A stretch of DNA of 64,000 nt from Eleusine coracana subsp. coracana (Eukaryota; Streptophyta; Magnoliopsida; Poales; Poaceae), in contig CM064434.1 of NCBI GenBank assembly GCA_032690845.1, positions 10,108,108-10,172,107 on the forward strand, given 5' to 3'. This document shows, piece by piece, positions 45,801 to 54,667 of the stretch (position 1 is the stretch's first letter; the number at the start of each line of letters is the position of its first letter). The notes under the pieces are model-generated. The model was not told the DNA's origin and ran no database searches. It saw only the letters and a program-made list of their open reading frames with translations. The position numbers and the translations under genes were made by a program.

Positions 45801-48800
45801 TATTTGATTTGCATCATAGGATTTTGGAAGTAGTATAAGTACTCCAAAATTTAGGCTAAAGAGGTTAAGGCGTTCATCATGAAAATCTTGACAGAGCGCC
45901 ATCAAATTATCTTTAATAATCTCCTAGAAGAATTGATAATATTCAACAAGAAATTCGTTTGATCTAGGAGCCATTTGGAATATGGCCTCCTTTACCTCTG
46001 TCAAAGCAGAGATTAGGATCTCGTTCTCTGCTAGGGTGACTTGGGGAATGTCTTCTATGCGACTTTCCATCAAGGTTATGTTATCCTCTTCGGGCTGACT
46101 AAGGAGTTCTCTATAGTAGTTGATGATGTACCATTTCAATACAGTGTCACCTACATTGACCCCATCTTCTTGAACTAATATGAAGATGTGTTGTTTACGG
46201 TGTTTGCCATTGGCCACCAAATGAAAAAAAAAATCTAGTGTTATCATCACCCTCAAGCAAGATTTTATCCTTGGCCCGCTCAAACCATTTAATCTCTTCC
46301 TCCCTCAGAGCTGCACTAATCTCTCCTTTAGATAACGTTTAAAGTTTCTCTCATTATCAGAAAGCATGTTAGTCTCAGGTTTTTTTATCTAGCTGTTAGT
46401 CTCAGCTTTCTTATTAAAAGGGCTAAAGAGGTTGATCAAATGACAGCAATCATTCCTCACTTGATCGATGATGGTCTTTCCATCTTGTAATATGCAGACA
46501 ATAATATTATCTTTATCGATCATGACTACAAACAAGAAAAAATCATGAAATTGTTGCTTACTGCTTTTGAGCAACGTTCTAGGTTGAAAATTAACTTCCA
46601 CAAGAGCGATATCTTCTGTGATGGTATAGCTAGATATCAAAATCTTTATGTGGTACCTCCAAAACTGAGTGGCTCTCACTAAATATAATCTTGTGAGAAA
46701 TAATTAGAAAGGGAGCCAAAAGTGTGTCTTTTGCAATTGCAGTAAAACAATTAAACACCTCTTCTCTTTGATTGGCACCATGCTAGAGAGATTTGGAGGA
46801 TTGTTCACTTTGCTACTAGTTTAACCCATCCAATATTAGTTGCCTATATGTTGGATCCTTGGCTTGGTAAATTTCGAATACATTACTAAGTCCAACATTT
46901 TGGTCAGGATTGCTGTGATTTGTTGGGCTATTTGGTGCTGCCGAAATGATATTATTTTTAACAAAACCAAATGCTTCTTATTTATGTAGCCAATTTTTAG
47001 GGGAACTTATTGGCTGCGGTTCTGGTGGGAGTTACAACATGATAATAAAAGCAAAGGACATGTTCATGGCGACGAGCTTAGCGCTAGAAGTCATAGCTTT
47101 AGAACAGGCCAATCATGCATGAAAATATAATAATTGATTGGTGTAGATTTTTCTCATTTGTTTTCCCCGTTATGTAAGGCCGTTAAGGCAGCTGTTCTGT
47201 AATAATGTGATGGTTGTGTATGTTTGTAGAGGCTGGATGTTATGTCCATTTTCTAAAATTTTTTTTTGGGAAAGTAATGTCATCATGCATACCTGAACTA
47301 TTTCAGCATGGTCACCATGGGAATGCTCAGAGGACGGTTGATTCCAAGTACCAGGCCAATGTGTTCCATCTGTCATCCAGGTAGCTTTTGGAATCCTAAC
47401 AGGCTCCACTGCATCATCATGTGCAAGCTTTCGCTGATTCTTCATGGCCATAATTTCTTCTCTATCATGGTATGCATCAGAGCGGCGGTGAATCGAGTCC
47501 AGCAGTCCAATGATTCTGACCTTGAACTCATCATACTCTCTCTTGACCCTCCTTCTATCCTTGACAAAGTCGGAGAGGATCTTATTCCTGTTTGGATCCA
47601 TCTTGAGATTGAAGTAGCTCTCAGGATTGCGAGGCTCAATGTCATGTTTGCGACAGAAAGGAACCCACATTTTAGCAAAGCTAGCAGCTTCAGCCATTGC
47701 TTCAAATGTTTGGAGAGCCCCTCCATCATCAGAAACATAGCAAGTGAGCTTCTCAGCAGGGTAGTCAGCAGCGAGGATAGACAGAATAGTGTTTGCTGTG
47801 ACCAATGGAGGTTCTTTCTCTGGATCAGCAGTGGACACAAGGATATCAAGCCCTGGTAAATCAGATCGCCCACGAGGATTACATGGTTGTGGGGTCTCAA
47901 ACTTACTTTTGAGGAGAGCAAGATCAGTTGCTCGGTTAACAGGGCATAACTTCGGCAGCTGATCCAGTAGCCAATAAAAGCCAAACAGAAGTTCACAAAC
48001 AACAGACATGCCCCACGACCACATTGCATCCTCGTTCTTGTGTTTGATTCTCCATGCAAGGAACTGACCAAGGACAGCCATTCGAATAAGAATGAGAAGC
48101 CTGCAGTAAATAGCAAAACCATGGTTATCATACTGGACATCATTTGTTAACTAAAGATGTGTGTCAATGCAAGGAGTAACTATTACGTTAGAACTTAAGA
48201 ATCTCTGAACTATATGACAAATAATGAGATATCAAAATGCAGGAGTAGGAGCATTCTACATTCTAGAAAAAAAGAAGTTAGAAGTAATTTAGCGGTAGCA
48301 TAGATCTTAGCTATAAAAAGAGGCAATTTTTAATAAGCCATTACAAATTCAAACATCCCCGGATCCACCAACACAAAACCACTTATCCGGTACATGCATT
48401 GGGTTGCAAAAACTAAACTCTTTCTTGCCATCCATGTCATTCTTAGCATCAGATTTATTTTCAAAATGACCATAGCACCCTCACCTTCAACATCGAGCTA
48501 GACGGTGCTGGCGGCAGCCATGGCCTCGATCTCCGCCGTGCGACCTACAATGATGGCCAGGGCAGAGCTCTCATATGTGTCAGCGTGCCTGCCATGGTAG
48601 TCAGGCCAGAGCTCGCCTGCTTGCTGCTGCATGGCGGCAGGGCTCAAGCTTGATAGCAAGCCTTCGGTGGCCCGGTTGTCACGGCAACTCGCCAAGGCGG
48701 CGGGGCTCAAGTTGGACGGCATAGCCTGCCATGGGAGGTGAAACTGCAGACAGAAGGAAGAACGGCAAGGGCAGTTTTTGTGTTTTCATGTTGTTGACTA

Positions 48801-49777
48801 TTCAATGGTGACATACGAGGGATAAAATTTGCAAACTGATGGCATTACGGAAGAATACATTTTGCCTTGGCAAATTTTGGATTCGAATGACTTGTAATGG
48901 CATGAGCGAGAGGTTTATAAAACTAACTAATTTGCTCAATAGTGAGAAACACACAACAGTGGGACTAATCTAGACCTGCAGGTTGAACCAACGGTTGACT
49001 TAAAACAGTATACATTTGGCTTGTTCCAAACTAATGCTTCAGAGAGAAGAATGCATTTAATTTCATATGTGATGAACTAATGATCAATGGGCCGAAGTAG
49101 TCTTAATCTGAACACAAGCACACAATCCATATATACCTGTATGGGCTAAGGACGACTGCAGGAATCTGAAGTTTCCGGGTGAGCGACCTCCGCGATTTTC
49201 TGGTGAACTCCACTGGCTGCCCGCCTGCGTCACCGTAGGTGTGGACAGGTTGAACTCCGCAATTTTCCGGGTGATTTTCATTCTCCATGGGCCAGATGGC
49301 ATTGCCATAGCCATACGTCCCAGTCTCTGATCTCAGTCTCCGGTTGTGATCCCAGTCTCCAGTGTCCAGATCCCAGTCTCTGATCTGGCTCCCAGTCTCC
49401 TGACCTGACTCGCTCTCCAAGACCATGTCCATGAGGTGTGCGCGCTTAACACTATTGAAGCCGCCGGTGAAGAGCGAACTGGAGATGTACTGCTCCTCGA
49501 CGCGTCCAGATATGATGTCCTGGTCCATGGGCTGGTTGTTGGGAGTCGCCGGGATGTGGACGTGGTAGCTTGTGAACTCCTGGAGGTCCGGCGGCAAGTC
49601 GCCGCTGATGCCGAGCTCCCGGTCGAGGTCGTCGCGGGAGTAGCTGACGTAGCGGCCGGAGTGGGTGCGGCGGGCGAATGTGACCATGGGGCGGTCGGCG
49701 GCGGCTCCCTCTGAGGCGCAGGTGTCGTCGCCGGAGTAGGACGTGTGGCTGAGGCCGCCGCCGCCGTTAGAGGCCAT
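36891..49777 (-). CDS. CSLD: Cellulose synthase-like D (CSLD) gene, degenerate paralogue
   Basis: A family-2 membrane glycosyltransferase. CSLD proteins make beta-1,4-glucan-type wall polysaccharide in tip-growing and dividing cells (family knowledge). Exons are 49777-49137, 48100-47293 and 38561-36891, with donors CAG|GTATAT and CAG|GTATGC, acceptors CTGCAG|G and CTTCAG|GTT, and phases that agree. The product is 1039 residues, shorter than the usual ~1130-1180. Catalytic motifs are all present: DDGG (Asp338/339), DCD (557-559), TED (764-766) and QVLRW (804-808). Abnormal features: the N-terminal zinc-finger/RING block between MDMVLESES and TGDWDHN is missing; a few residues are lost after SMSGGND in the C-terminal membrane region; and after TTAIVF the frame is shifted, giving RPPRHHDFAVV instead of the last membrane helix. 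The original frame stays open to a stop at 36857. It is either a fading pseudogene or a truncated variant. Confidence 0.85.
38636..38857. mobile_element. Stowaway-type MITE in CSLD intron 2
   Basis: Ends CTCCCTCCATACTAAAAATTAG and the inverse of CTTGCGAATGGAGGG. The internal GTCGTTTTGGACATTGACA text is typical of an abundant grass MITE family. It lies about 75 bp from the exon 3 acceptor. Confidence 0.7.
38858..40869. other. Intronic DNA, unassigned
   Basis: No gene recognised. The frames at 39870-40214 and 40483-40765 are GC-biased chance frames with no domain. A G homopolymer (about 40876-40888) marks the right edge. Confidence 0.4.
40870..43480 (-). mobile_element. Sirevirus-like LTR/non-coding region with dyad repeats
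   Basis: A long non-coding stretch with about a dozen imperfect palindromes of the type TCACCGTATCTTACGGTGA between 41994 and 43337. Right-end text (TTTTGGTGATTCAAGTCAACA on the minus strand) resembles Sirevirus (Copia) 3' regions of grasses, and repeated palindromes in Sirevirus non-coding DNA are known. Exact ends and a PPT were not found. Confidence 0.4.
43494..45001 (+). pseudogene. LINE ORF1 remnant (zinc knuckle + nucleic-acid-binding domain)
   Basis: The frame at 43494-43712 contains CNICSDDHFTNQC, a CCHC zinc knuckle. The frame at 43678-43935 continues with FCGPVGDGLGFFEI and IVPIDWEWDVQEHDDKTFLVQFP, the pattern of the DUF4283-type domain in plant L1 ORF1 proteins. Shifted frames then show IMAIRNITTKNKEG (about 43935-43985) and, at the C-terminal end, VAKHNVEYTGKG and NLDKVSISMGAND (44805-44930). 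Several frameshifts and a G homopolymer at about 44036-44054 break it. Confidence 0.6.
45115..46340 (-). pseudogene. LINE reverse-transcriptase segment, inverted
   Basis: On the minus strand successive frames read LINE ORF2: FFHLVANGKHRKQHIF (about 46235), EDIPQVTLAENEILIS, AIFQMAP (about 45970), then FGVLILLPKSYDANQIQQYRSICVLNVSFKIFTKV (45850-45730), GRNIIKGVVILHKSIHEL (about 45680) and finally the YADN-box segment encoded in the inverted-repeat arm 45115-45359. Frameshifts and stops break the frame. The endonuclease domain is not present here. Confidence 0.7.
45115..46652. repeat. Perfect 245-bp inverted repeat
   Basis: Arms 45115-45359 and 46408-46652 are exact reverse complements over 245 bp as read by eye, separated by 1048 bp. 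Both arms derive from the reverse-transcriptase segment of the LINE. Matching stops abruptly on both sides. Confidence 0.95.
46408..47258 (+). mobile_element. LINE 3' part, direct orientation
   Basis: On the plus strand this starts with the reverse-transcriptase YADN region (YADNTIIFIDHDYK, near 46495-46540, where YADD is expected). It jumps at about 46655 to the C-terminal zinc-binding region and ends with a LINE-like 3' UTR (GAGGCTGGATGTTATGTCC) and a short A-run near 47257. Its end lies only ~34 bp from the CSLD exon 2 splice donor. Confidence 0.65.
48101..49136 (-). other. CSLD intron 1
   Basis: A 1036-bp intron at the position where grass CSLD genes normally have one. A GC-rich island at about 48500-48740 (GCGGCAGGGCTCAAG words) stands out from its AT-rich surroundings. 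No domain is recognised in it; it may be a captured gene scrap. Confidence 0.6.
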
Positions 49778-50270
49778 GGCGTCTTCTCTTCTGTGACAGG
49801 CAGCAGAGCTAGCAATTGATCACTGGCTGATCTGCGAGAAATTGAGCAAATAGAAAGATCAATCCCTGTCAGACGCCAGTGTTGAGAGGACGGAAAAATG
49901 GCAGATGTTGCTGAAAGATCAAAGCTTTCCCGCACCAATTTGGAAGAAATCAGACAGCGAATGCGAAATCTTCCGGAATCCCGGGTCCCGGATTCAGACT
50001 TGGCCAACAAATGACAGACTGAGCAGCGGGCGACCGACGCACCGAATAGCCCAAATTTTTGTCGCCTAAACACCGTCTCATTGCTAATGTTTTAGTGAGT
50101 CTAGGTGCCCGTGGCCCCTCCCTCACGTGCTTGTTGGACAAATGCCGTAATCCCTATCGCCTCCCACTGACCCCGATAACATCACGACATGTGGCACCGT
50201 GTTGTTCCTCGGTTCTTTTCACACACTAACCTCAAAAAAAGCGTCCGATACTTTGGCTCCCGTCGGACAC

Positions 50271-50284
50271 CCTATATATATAGG
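50271..50284. promoter_or_regulatory. Possible TATA element upstream of CSLD
   Basis: CCTATATATATAGG, readable on either strand, lies ~495 bp upstream of the CSLD ATG. Assigning it to CSLD would imply a long 5' leader; this is a guess. Confidence 0.25.
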
Positions 50285-50374
50285 ACTCTCACCCAGACAA
50301 CACACATGACGATGTTTCTTTGGTCCATTTGTTACGAACTCGGTTCAGTCAGTCCAATAAAACAAGCACAACCG

Positions 50375-50500
50375 AGCTTCATCCACACACATCTTTCTCG
50401 TGCTCGTAACTCCTTTGCAATAGACTTCATGGACAACCAAGCTTCATCCACAGCCATCTTTCTCGTGCTCGTAGCTCCTTTGCAATAGACTTCATGGACA
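50375..50500 (+). repeat. Tandem duplication, ~65-bp period
   Basis: AGCTTCATCCACA through TAGACTTCATGGACA occurs at 50375-50437 and 50440-50500 with three or four differences. Confidence 0.85.
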
Positions 50501-50936
50501 CGTTGATAGTCAAATTTGACATTATTGGCCAATCTATTTATTAATAAAAAGAGATGAACCTCCCACCATGATAACTAGGAAAAAAGAGAAATAGACTAGA
50601 AATTCTAAGAATAAAACAAAATATCTGATCCTCCATCAAGTTTTCAACTTATCTAAGATAAAAATCTGGCCCTCCATGTATCCATGTTAGCTATTGGATC
50701 AAAATTTTCTCCATCACCGTGCCTACCTGTATCCCCAGTGACTCACGATGCCTTCTTTTCTGGCCGCCGCAGCCGCCGCAGGAGGAACGGTGGATTGCTC
50801 TAAAAAAAACCACAAGAGGATCCGCAAATCCGCCTTAGTCTTCTTCAGAATGGCGTGGTGCCATGTCCATTGGAGCTGCAGCAGGACCAAGCGGACTATG
50901 ACGGATTACAGCAGTTTCTCTGACCCACGTGACCAG

Positions 50937-51428
50937 TTATAGGAGCCATGTCGCCCCTGACAGAGGATTTGCAAAAGACGAGGATATGAAAATTTTATAG
51001 CAGGTCAAGATGTCATCTCGATAATAGGAAAAGTCATACTGAAATTCGGCATCCGATGGAGCTCTAAATCCTATTTTTCTTATCGTCCATCTGGCGGGAT
51101 TGTTCTTTGCTAAAAAATTTCTGGCATGATTGTTCTTGAGCTGGTCTCGCAAGCACTGTTGTCTCAATCTACCTAAGGAGATCAGAAGGTGGCAGCTACG
51201 GTGACCATGGCGACCCCGATCAGCTGATGCCCTGACGCAGTCCTTGACAATACTGTAGCGCACATGCTGGCCAGGTGTCCAACTAATAGCGTTCGTGCCA
51301 TTAGAAACTGTGTGACCAGAAGGTTTGCGAGGATTGTAATCCAGAATATCTCTCACAGTGGGTTCAGGTAGTTTAGATAGTGTACTCCCCGTCGCAAGCA
51401 TCAGTGGAATGTCAGATGTCAATTTCAC
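50937..51428 (-). CDS. Open frame of unknown identity (163 codons)
   Basis: An uninterrupted frame with balanced composition (MKLTSDIPLMLATGS... to ...SGATWLL). I recognise no family, signal peptide or membrane segment. It stands out only because its surroundings are AT-rich. It could be an exon fragment carried by the Helitron whose 3' end lies at 52560, or a chance frame. Confidence 0.2.
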   Translation of the reverse strand: MKLTSDIPLMLATGSTLSKLPEPTVRDILDYNPRKPSGHTVSNGTNAISWTPGQHVRYSIVKDCVRASADRGRHGHRSCHLLISLGRLRQQCLRDQLKNNHARNFLAKNNPARWTIRKIGFRAPSDAEFQYDFSYYRDDILTCYKIFISSSFANPLSGATWLL

Positions 51429-52523
51429 AAGTAAAATTATAGGTAAGGGATAATTAAGTGCTCAAAATTGCGTCTTCTTTGGCCTGTACGGGATAGAAGT
51501 CTTCATGAAAGCCCTACTGCAAACCCCCCACAAGCAAGTTACGGTAAGCAAATGCTTTTCTTCTGTATGTGCTTGATTCTACAAGCTATTTACAACTCTG
51601 TGCAGTTGGATGAATTACTGTGGTTGTTGAATTTTTCGGAGAAATATTTCTTTTACGATGTACATTCCATGGTTGGAAAAGAGTTGGCATAAGTGAAACA
51701 GAATAATATATCTGAACATGAAGAGTCTCAGCTCTCAATTAAGTTTAATTATCTTACCTTGAAGTAATGAATAACAACACGCTAGGTTATCCAGAGAGCA
51801 TCGTACTCTCATGTACTCAGAGAGTTGAGTGTTATATTTTTATGATTCCATTATCAGTCATATTTAGTAAAAAATATTGAATGTTCATGTACTTAGATCT
51901 ACCTAGAAATCAAATAATTGCATGGAAACAAAAGCTTTTATTATTTCTCTTCAGTGACCACACAAAAATAAAATCTAATATGCTACATGACATGCCTCAA
52001 AAAATGTTAAATATATCAAAAAAATGAATCGTTGAATTTGATTTTTTTCAGATTATCTTACAGTTGAAAATTTTACATCATACATGTCCAAAAATTATTA
52101 TCTAATTTAATAATGCTGGAAGAAACAATTGATGAAGTATTTATTTTGGCATATCTCATATCGTATCTGTTATACAATAATAATGTTGTTAAAATTTGCA
52201 TCAACTGAGAACAACAATACTATGTTAAAGTTCAAAATGTTCGCCAGTATTTTGGTGAATAAACTTGTCACATAATGTTAAGTTTATCACATTATTATTA
52301 TGTAGTAATGTCTTATAAATTCAATCTTAGCCCTTGATTAATCGGCAGCAGATATGGGTCTTAGTTGGGTTACAATAGGTTTCAACTATGGATACTAATT
52401 TTGAGCTTTGGTTAAAAAACCTTTTAACTATGTCATTGATTTCAAGTTGCAATTACACTGAATTTAGTTAGTTATTACATGGTCATTTAATGATTGTGAA
52501 ATAAATTATTATAATATCCTTTA

Positions 52524-52560
52524 AAATATGCCCGCGAAATAGCGTGGGTCATTATCCTAG
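52524..52560 (+). mobile_element. Helitron 3' terminus
   Basis: The sequence ends ATTATCCTAG|T, preceded by an imperfect hairpin (CCCGCG AAATAG CGTGGG at 52531-52548). A hairpin about ten bases before CTAG and a following T are the defining 3' features of plant Helitrons. The 5' TC end was not identified, so the element's extent (AT-rich DNA from ~51700 or earlier) is open. Confidence 0.6.
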
Positions 52561-52579
52561 TTTGGCTTAATATGAATTA

Positions 52580-52933
52580 TTGGCTATTCGAGCGTGCGGG
52601 GCAGCCAGCTCTGGCGGAGCACGGGCTAAGCATGGCGGCTCCCTCTTCAGCGGCCGAGCGGGACGGATTTGGGCCACTCCTTCATGGCTAGGGTTGGGCA
52701 CTGCCTGAGGGGGCGGTGGGTGGCCAGGGTTTGGCCCTCGGGTTTTTCTTTTTTATTTTGTAGATTGCTTTGTAATGGCGGGCGACATTTTCACCCCCGC
52801 CACTACAGTTTTTCTTTCTTACGGCCAGGAAATTGTGTTCGCCATTATTGTGATTTGTTTTTCACTATGGTGACATAGCGGCGGGCTGCCATTCCCATCA
52901 CTACAGTACTTTTTGCCCGCTGCTACAGTAGTG
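52580..52933 (-). mobile_element. CACTA element terminus
   Basis: Read on the minus strand from 52933: CACTACTGTAGCAGCGGGC, followed by subterminal GGCGGGGGTGAAAATGTCGCC-like inverted words (52770-52930). No partner end is seen; the left boundary is approximate. Confidence 0.55.
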
Positions 52934-53640
52934 CTTTGTTGTTGTGTTGGCACCGAATTGTTCTAGAGCTGGATGCGATATGGGCGTGGGATGGCATTAG
53001 ATTTCAGCATGTTCCTATGTTGAGCACGACGTGGTGGCCCTTGCATAAAATCATTTCTAGTGATAAAAGTCTTAAGTAACTTAATAAGGGGCATCTAAAA
53101 TTCAGTAACACAACTTAATAATGGGCAATTCTGAGCCCGACATAAATAGTATGGGCAAAAATTATGGTTCGTCACAAAGTTATACTACCATATATAAAAG
53201 AAGGGATGCAGGAGAGTGCAACCCTATCCGTTCCCCTTCTGCTACCACCCCTAGGTCTTCTCGACCTCCACTTACAATAGAAAATGACCTCCTCTCGTCG
53301 AACCCGGCCATAATGGTGGAGCGCATGCGCCATGTCATCACCATGTGCCACCGCCGGACCTTTGAGCAATGGATCAGGCCATTTAACGTGGCCCACACCA
53401 AGAAGAACAAGACGGCACCGGTAGTTGGATCTGGCAGGTGCTACCATGTCTGTTGCCGCCACGATGACAATGATAGAGTGGAGGTGGCCGAGTGGGCGGC
53501 CACAACAGCCACGACGATGACAATAGTCGCAACTGCGATCACGGCGGATCTAGTGGAGGCGGCAAAGAACGCGGCTATGGTGGCCACGACAACTAGAAAA
53601 CTATGCCAATAGGAACAACGTTATGTCATAATATTTCCTT
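52934..53640. other. Unassigned intergenic DNA
   Basis: A 163-codon frame at 53121-53612 has no recognisable domain and its C-terminal half is Ala/Thr-biased. I do not support it as a gene. Confidence 0.4.
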
Positions 53641-54650
53641 ATCTTGAGGGTTGTCAACACATGAGAATTTCACCATTTGATCATTTAGATGTTGATCAAC
53701 TATCGATAAGCATATATGCCCAACATTATTATACCTTTGCCTTGAGCATGTCCACTTGAGATTTTAGATTTGATGTTTATCAACTCAAAAAGTGTGATCG
53801 TAATCTTTCCTTTTCCTTGAGCATGTTCACATGATATTAGGCTTGATGTTTATCAACTTGTGAAGTGTATGTGACCACTTCTATTTGTTCATCCCACTTG
53901 ACGTTCTTCAACATGTGAAATCCAAACATTGCTCTTACTTTCAATTTCACTTGATGTGAGTAAACCCATGAATACCATCTTCTTGCATTTGACATTTTAA
54001 CCATTCTCCAAATGAGTGATATAGATAATCCATAGCTTCACATAGTCTTGCACGGTTCATCGCGCTAAGCCTACACATGCTCTTCACCATTGCCTTTGGT
54101 TCTTCGGTGCCAAGCCTCTTGCTTGCCCTTCATCCTTGCACATGGTCCGTCGTAGCCAAGTCTTGCTCAACCTTCACCATCTTTCCATGTAATGCTACTT
54201 TGTATCCATCATCATTAATATGCTCACTATTATTTCAATGACCAATGATCACTTTGCTTAATGGTCACTTTGCTTCAAAGTATAAACAAATGATCTCTAC
54301 TTATCTTTTATATTGTCACTTGATCTCCAAACATATGATGTGTCTTTATATTTATTCACAAGTGTTGATTATGTCCTTCAACACATTGCACACTTCTATC
54401 CTTGGTCAAGCATCTTTGCCAAATAACTTATTGAGTCAACCATATTGTCATCAATCTACAAGCTTGTCCATGTTGATCCACAATGCTTGATATAAACTGT
54501 TTGATGTCATAGTTTGATCTTCTTGCTTGATGCCGGAACACAACCTATCATGCAAACTCATAAACTCATATAAAATATTAGTTCCAACAACCATTGTCAT
54601 CTATCACCAAAACTCATCATTAATTCAAGGCTAGCGACCTAGACCTTTCA
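53641..54650 (-). mobile_element. Sirevirus-like LTR
   Basis: On the minus strand the LTR starts TGAAAGGTCTAGG at 54650, directly after a polypurine tract. Repeated text (TTGATGT..CAACTTG..GTG) fills about 1 kb. The left boundary is an estimate. Confidence 0.45.
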
Positions 54651-54651
54651 A

Positions 54652-54667
54652 TCTCCCCCTTTTTTGG
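54652..54667 (-). other. Polypurine tract of the Sirevirus-like element
   Basis: The minus strand reads AAAAAAGGGGGAGA immediately before the LTR, the polypurine tract form typical of Sireviruses. Confidence 0.6.

Larger units (their letters stand above)
38562..47292 (-). other. CSLD intron 2, expanded to 8.7 kb by transposons
   Basis: Donor and acceptor are intact. Contents from right to left: rearranged LINE (47260-43490), Sirevirus-like palindrome-rich DNA (43480-40870), an unassigned stretch (40870-38860), and a Stowaway-type MITE near the acceptor. Confidence 0.8.

Noticed and set aside
45106..45807. 233-codon plus-strand frame with a matching 96-codon minus frame at 46389-46679
   Set aside because: Both are the antisense of the LINE reverse-transcriptase segment; their identity reflects the inverted repeat, not a protein family.
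48498..48722. Minus-strand 74-codon frame in CSLD intron 1
   Set aside because: GC-rich island without domain, flanked by intron sequence; no splice signals link it to CSLD.
53121..53612. 163-codon frame resembling a small gene
   Set aside because: Ala/Thr-biased C-terminus, no domain, overlapped by equally long antisense frames.
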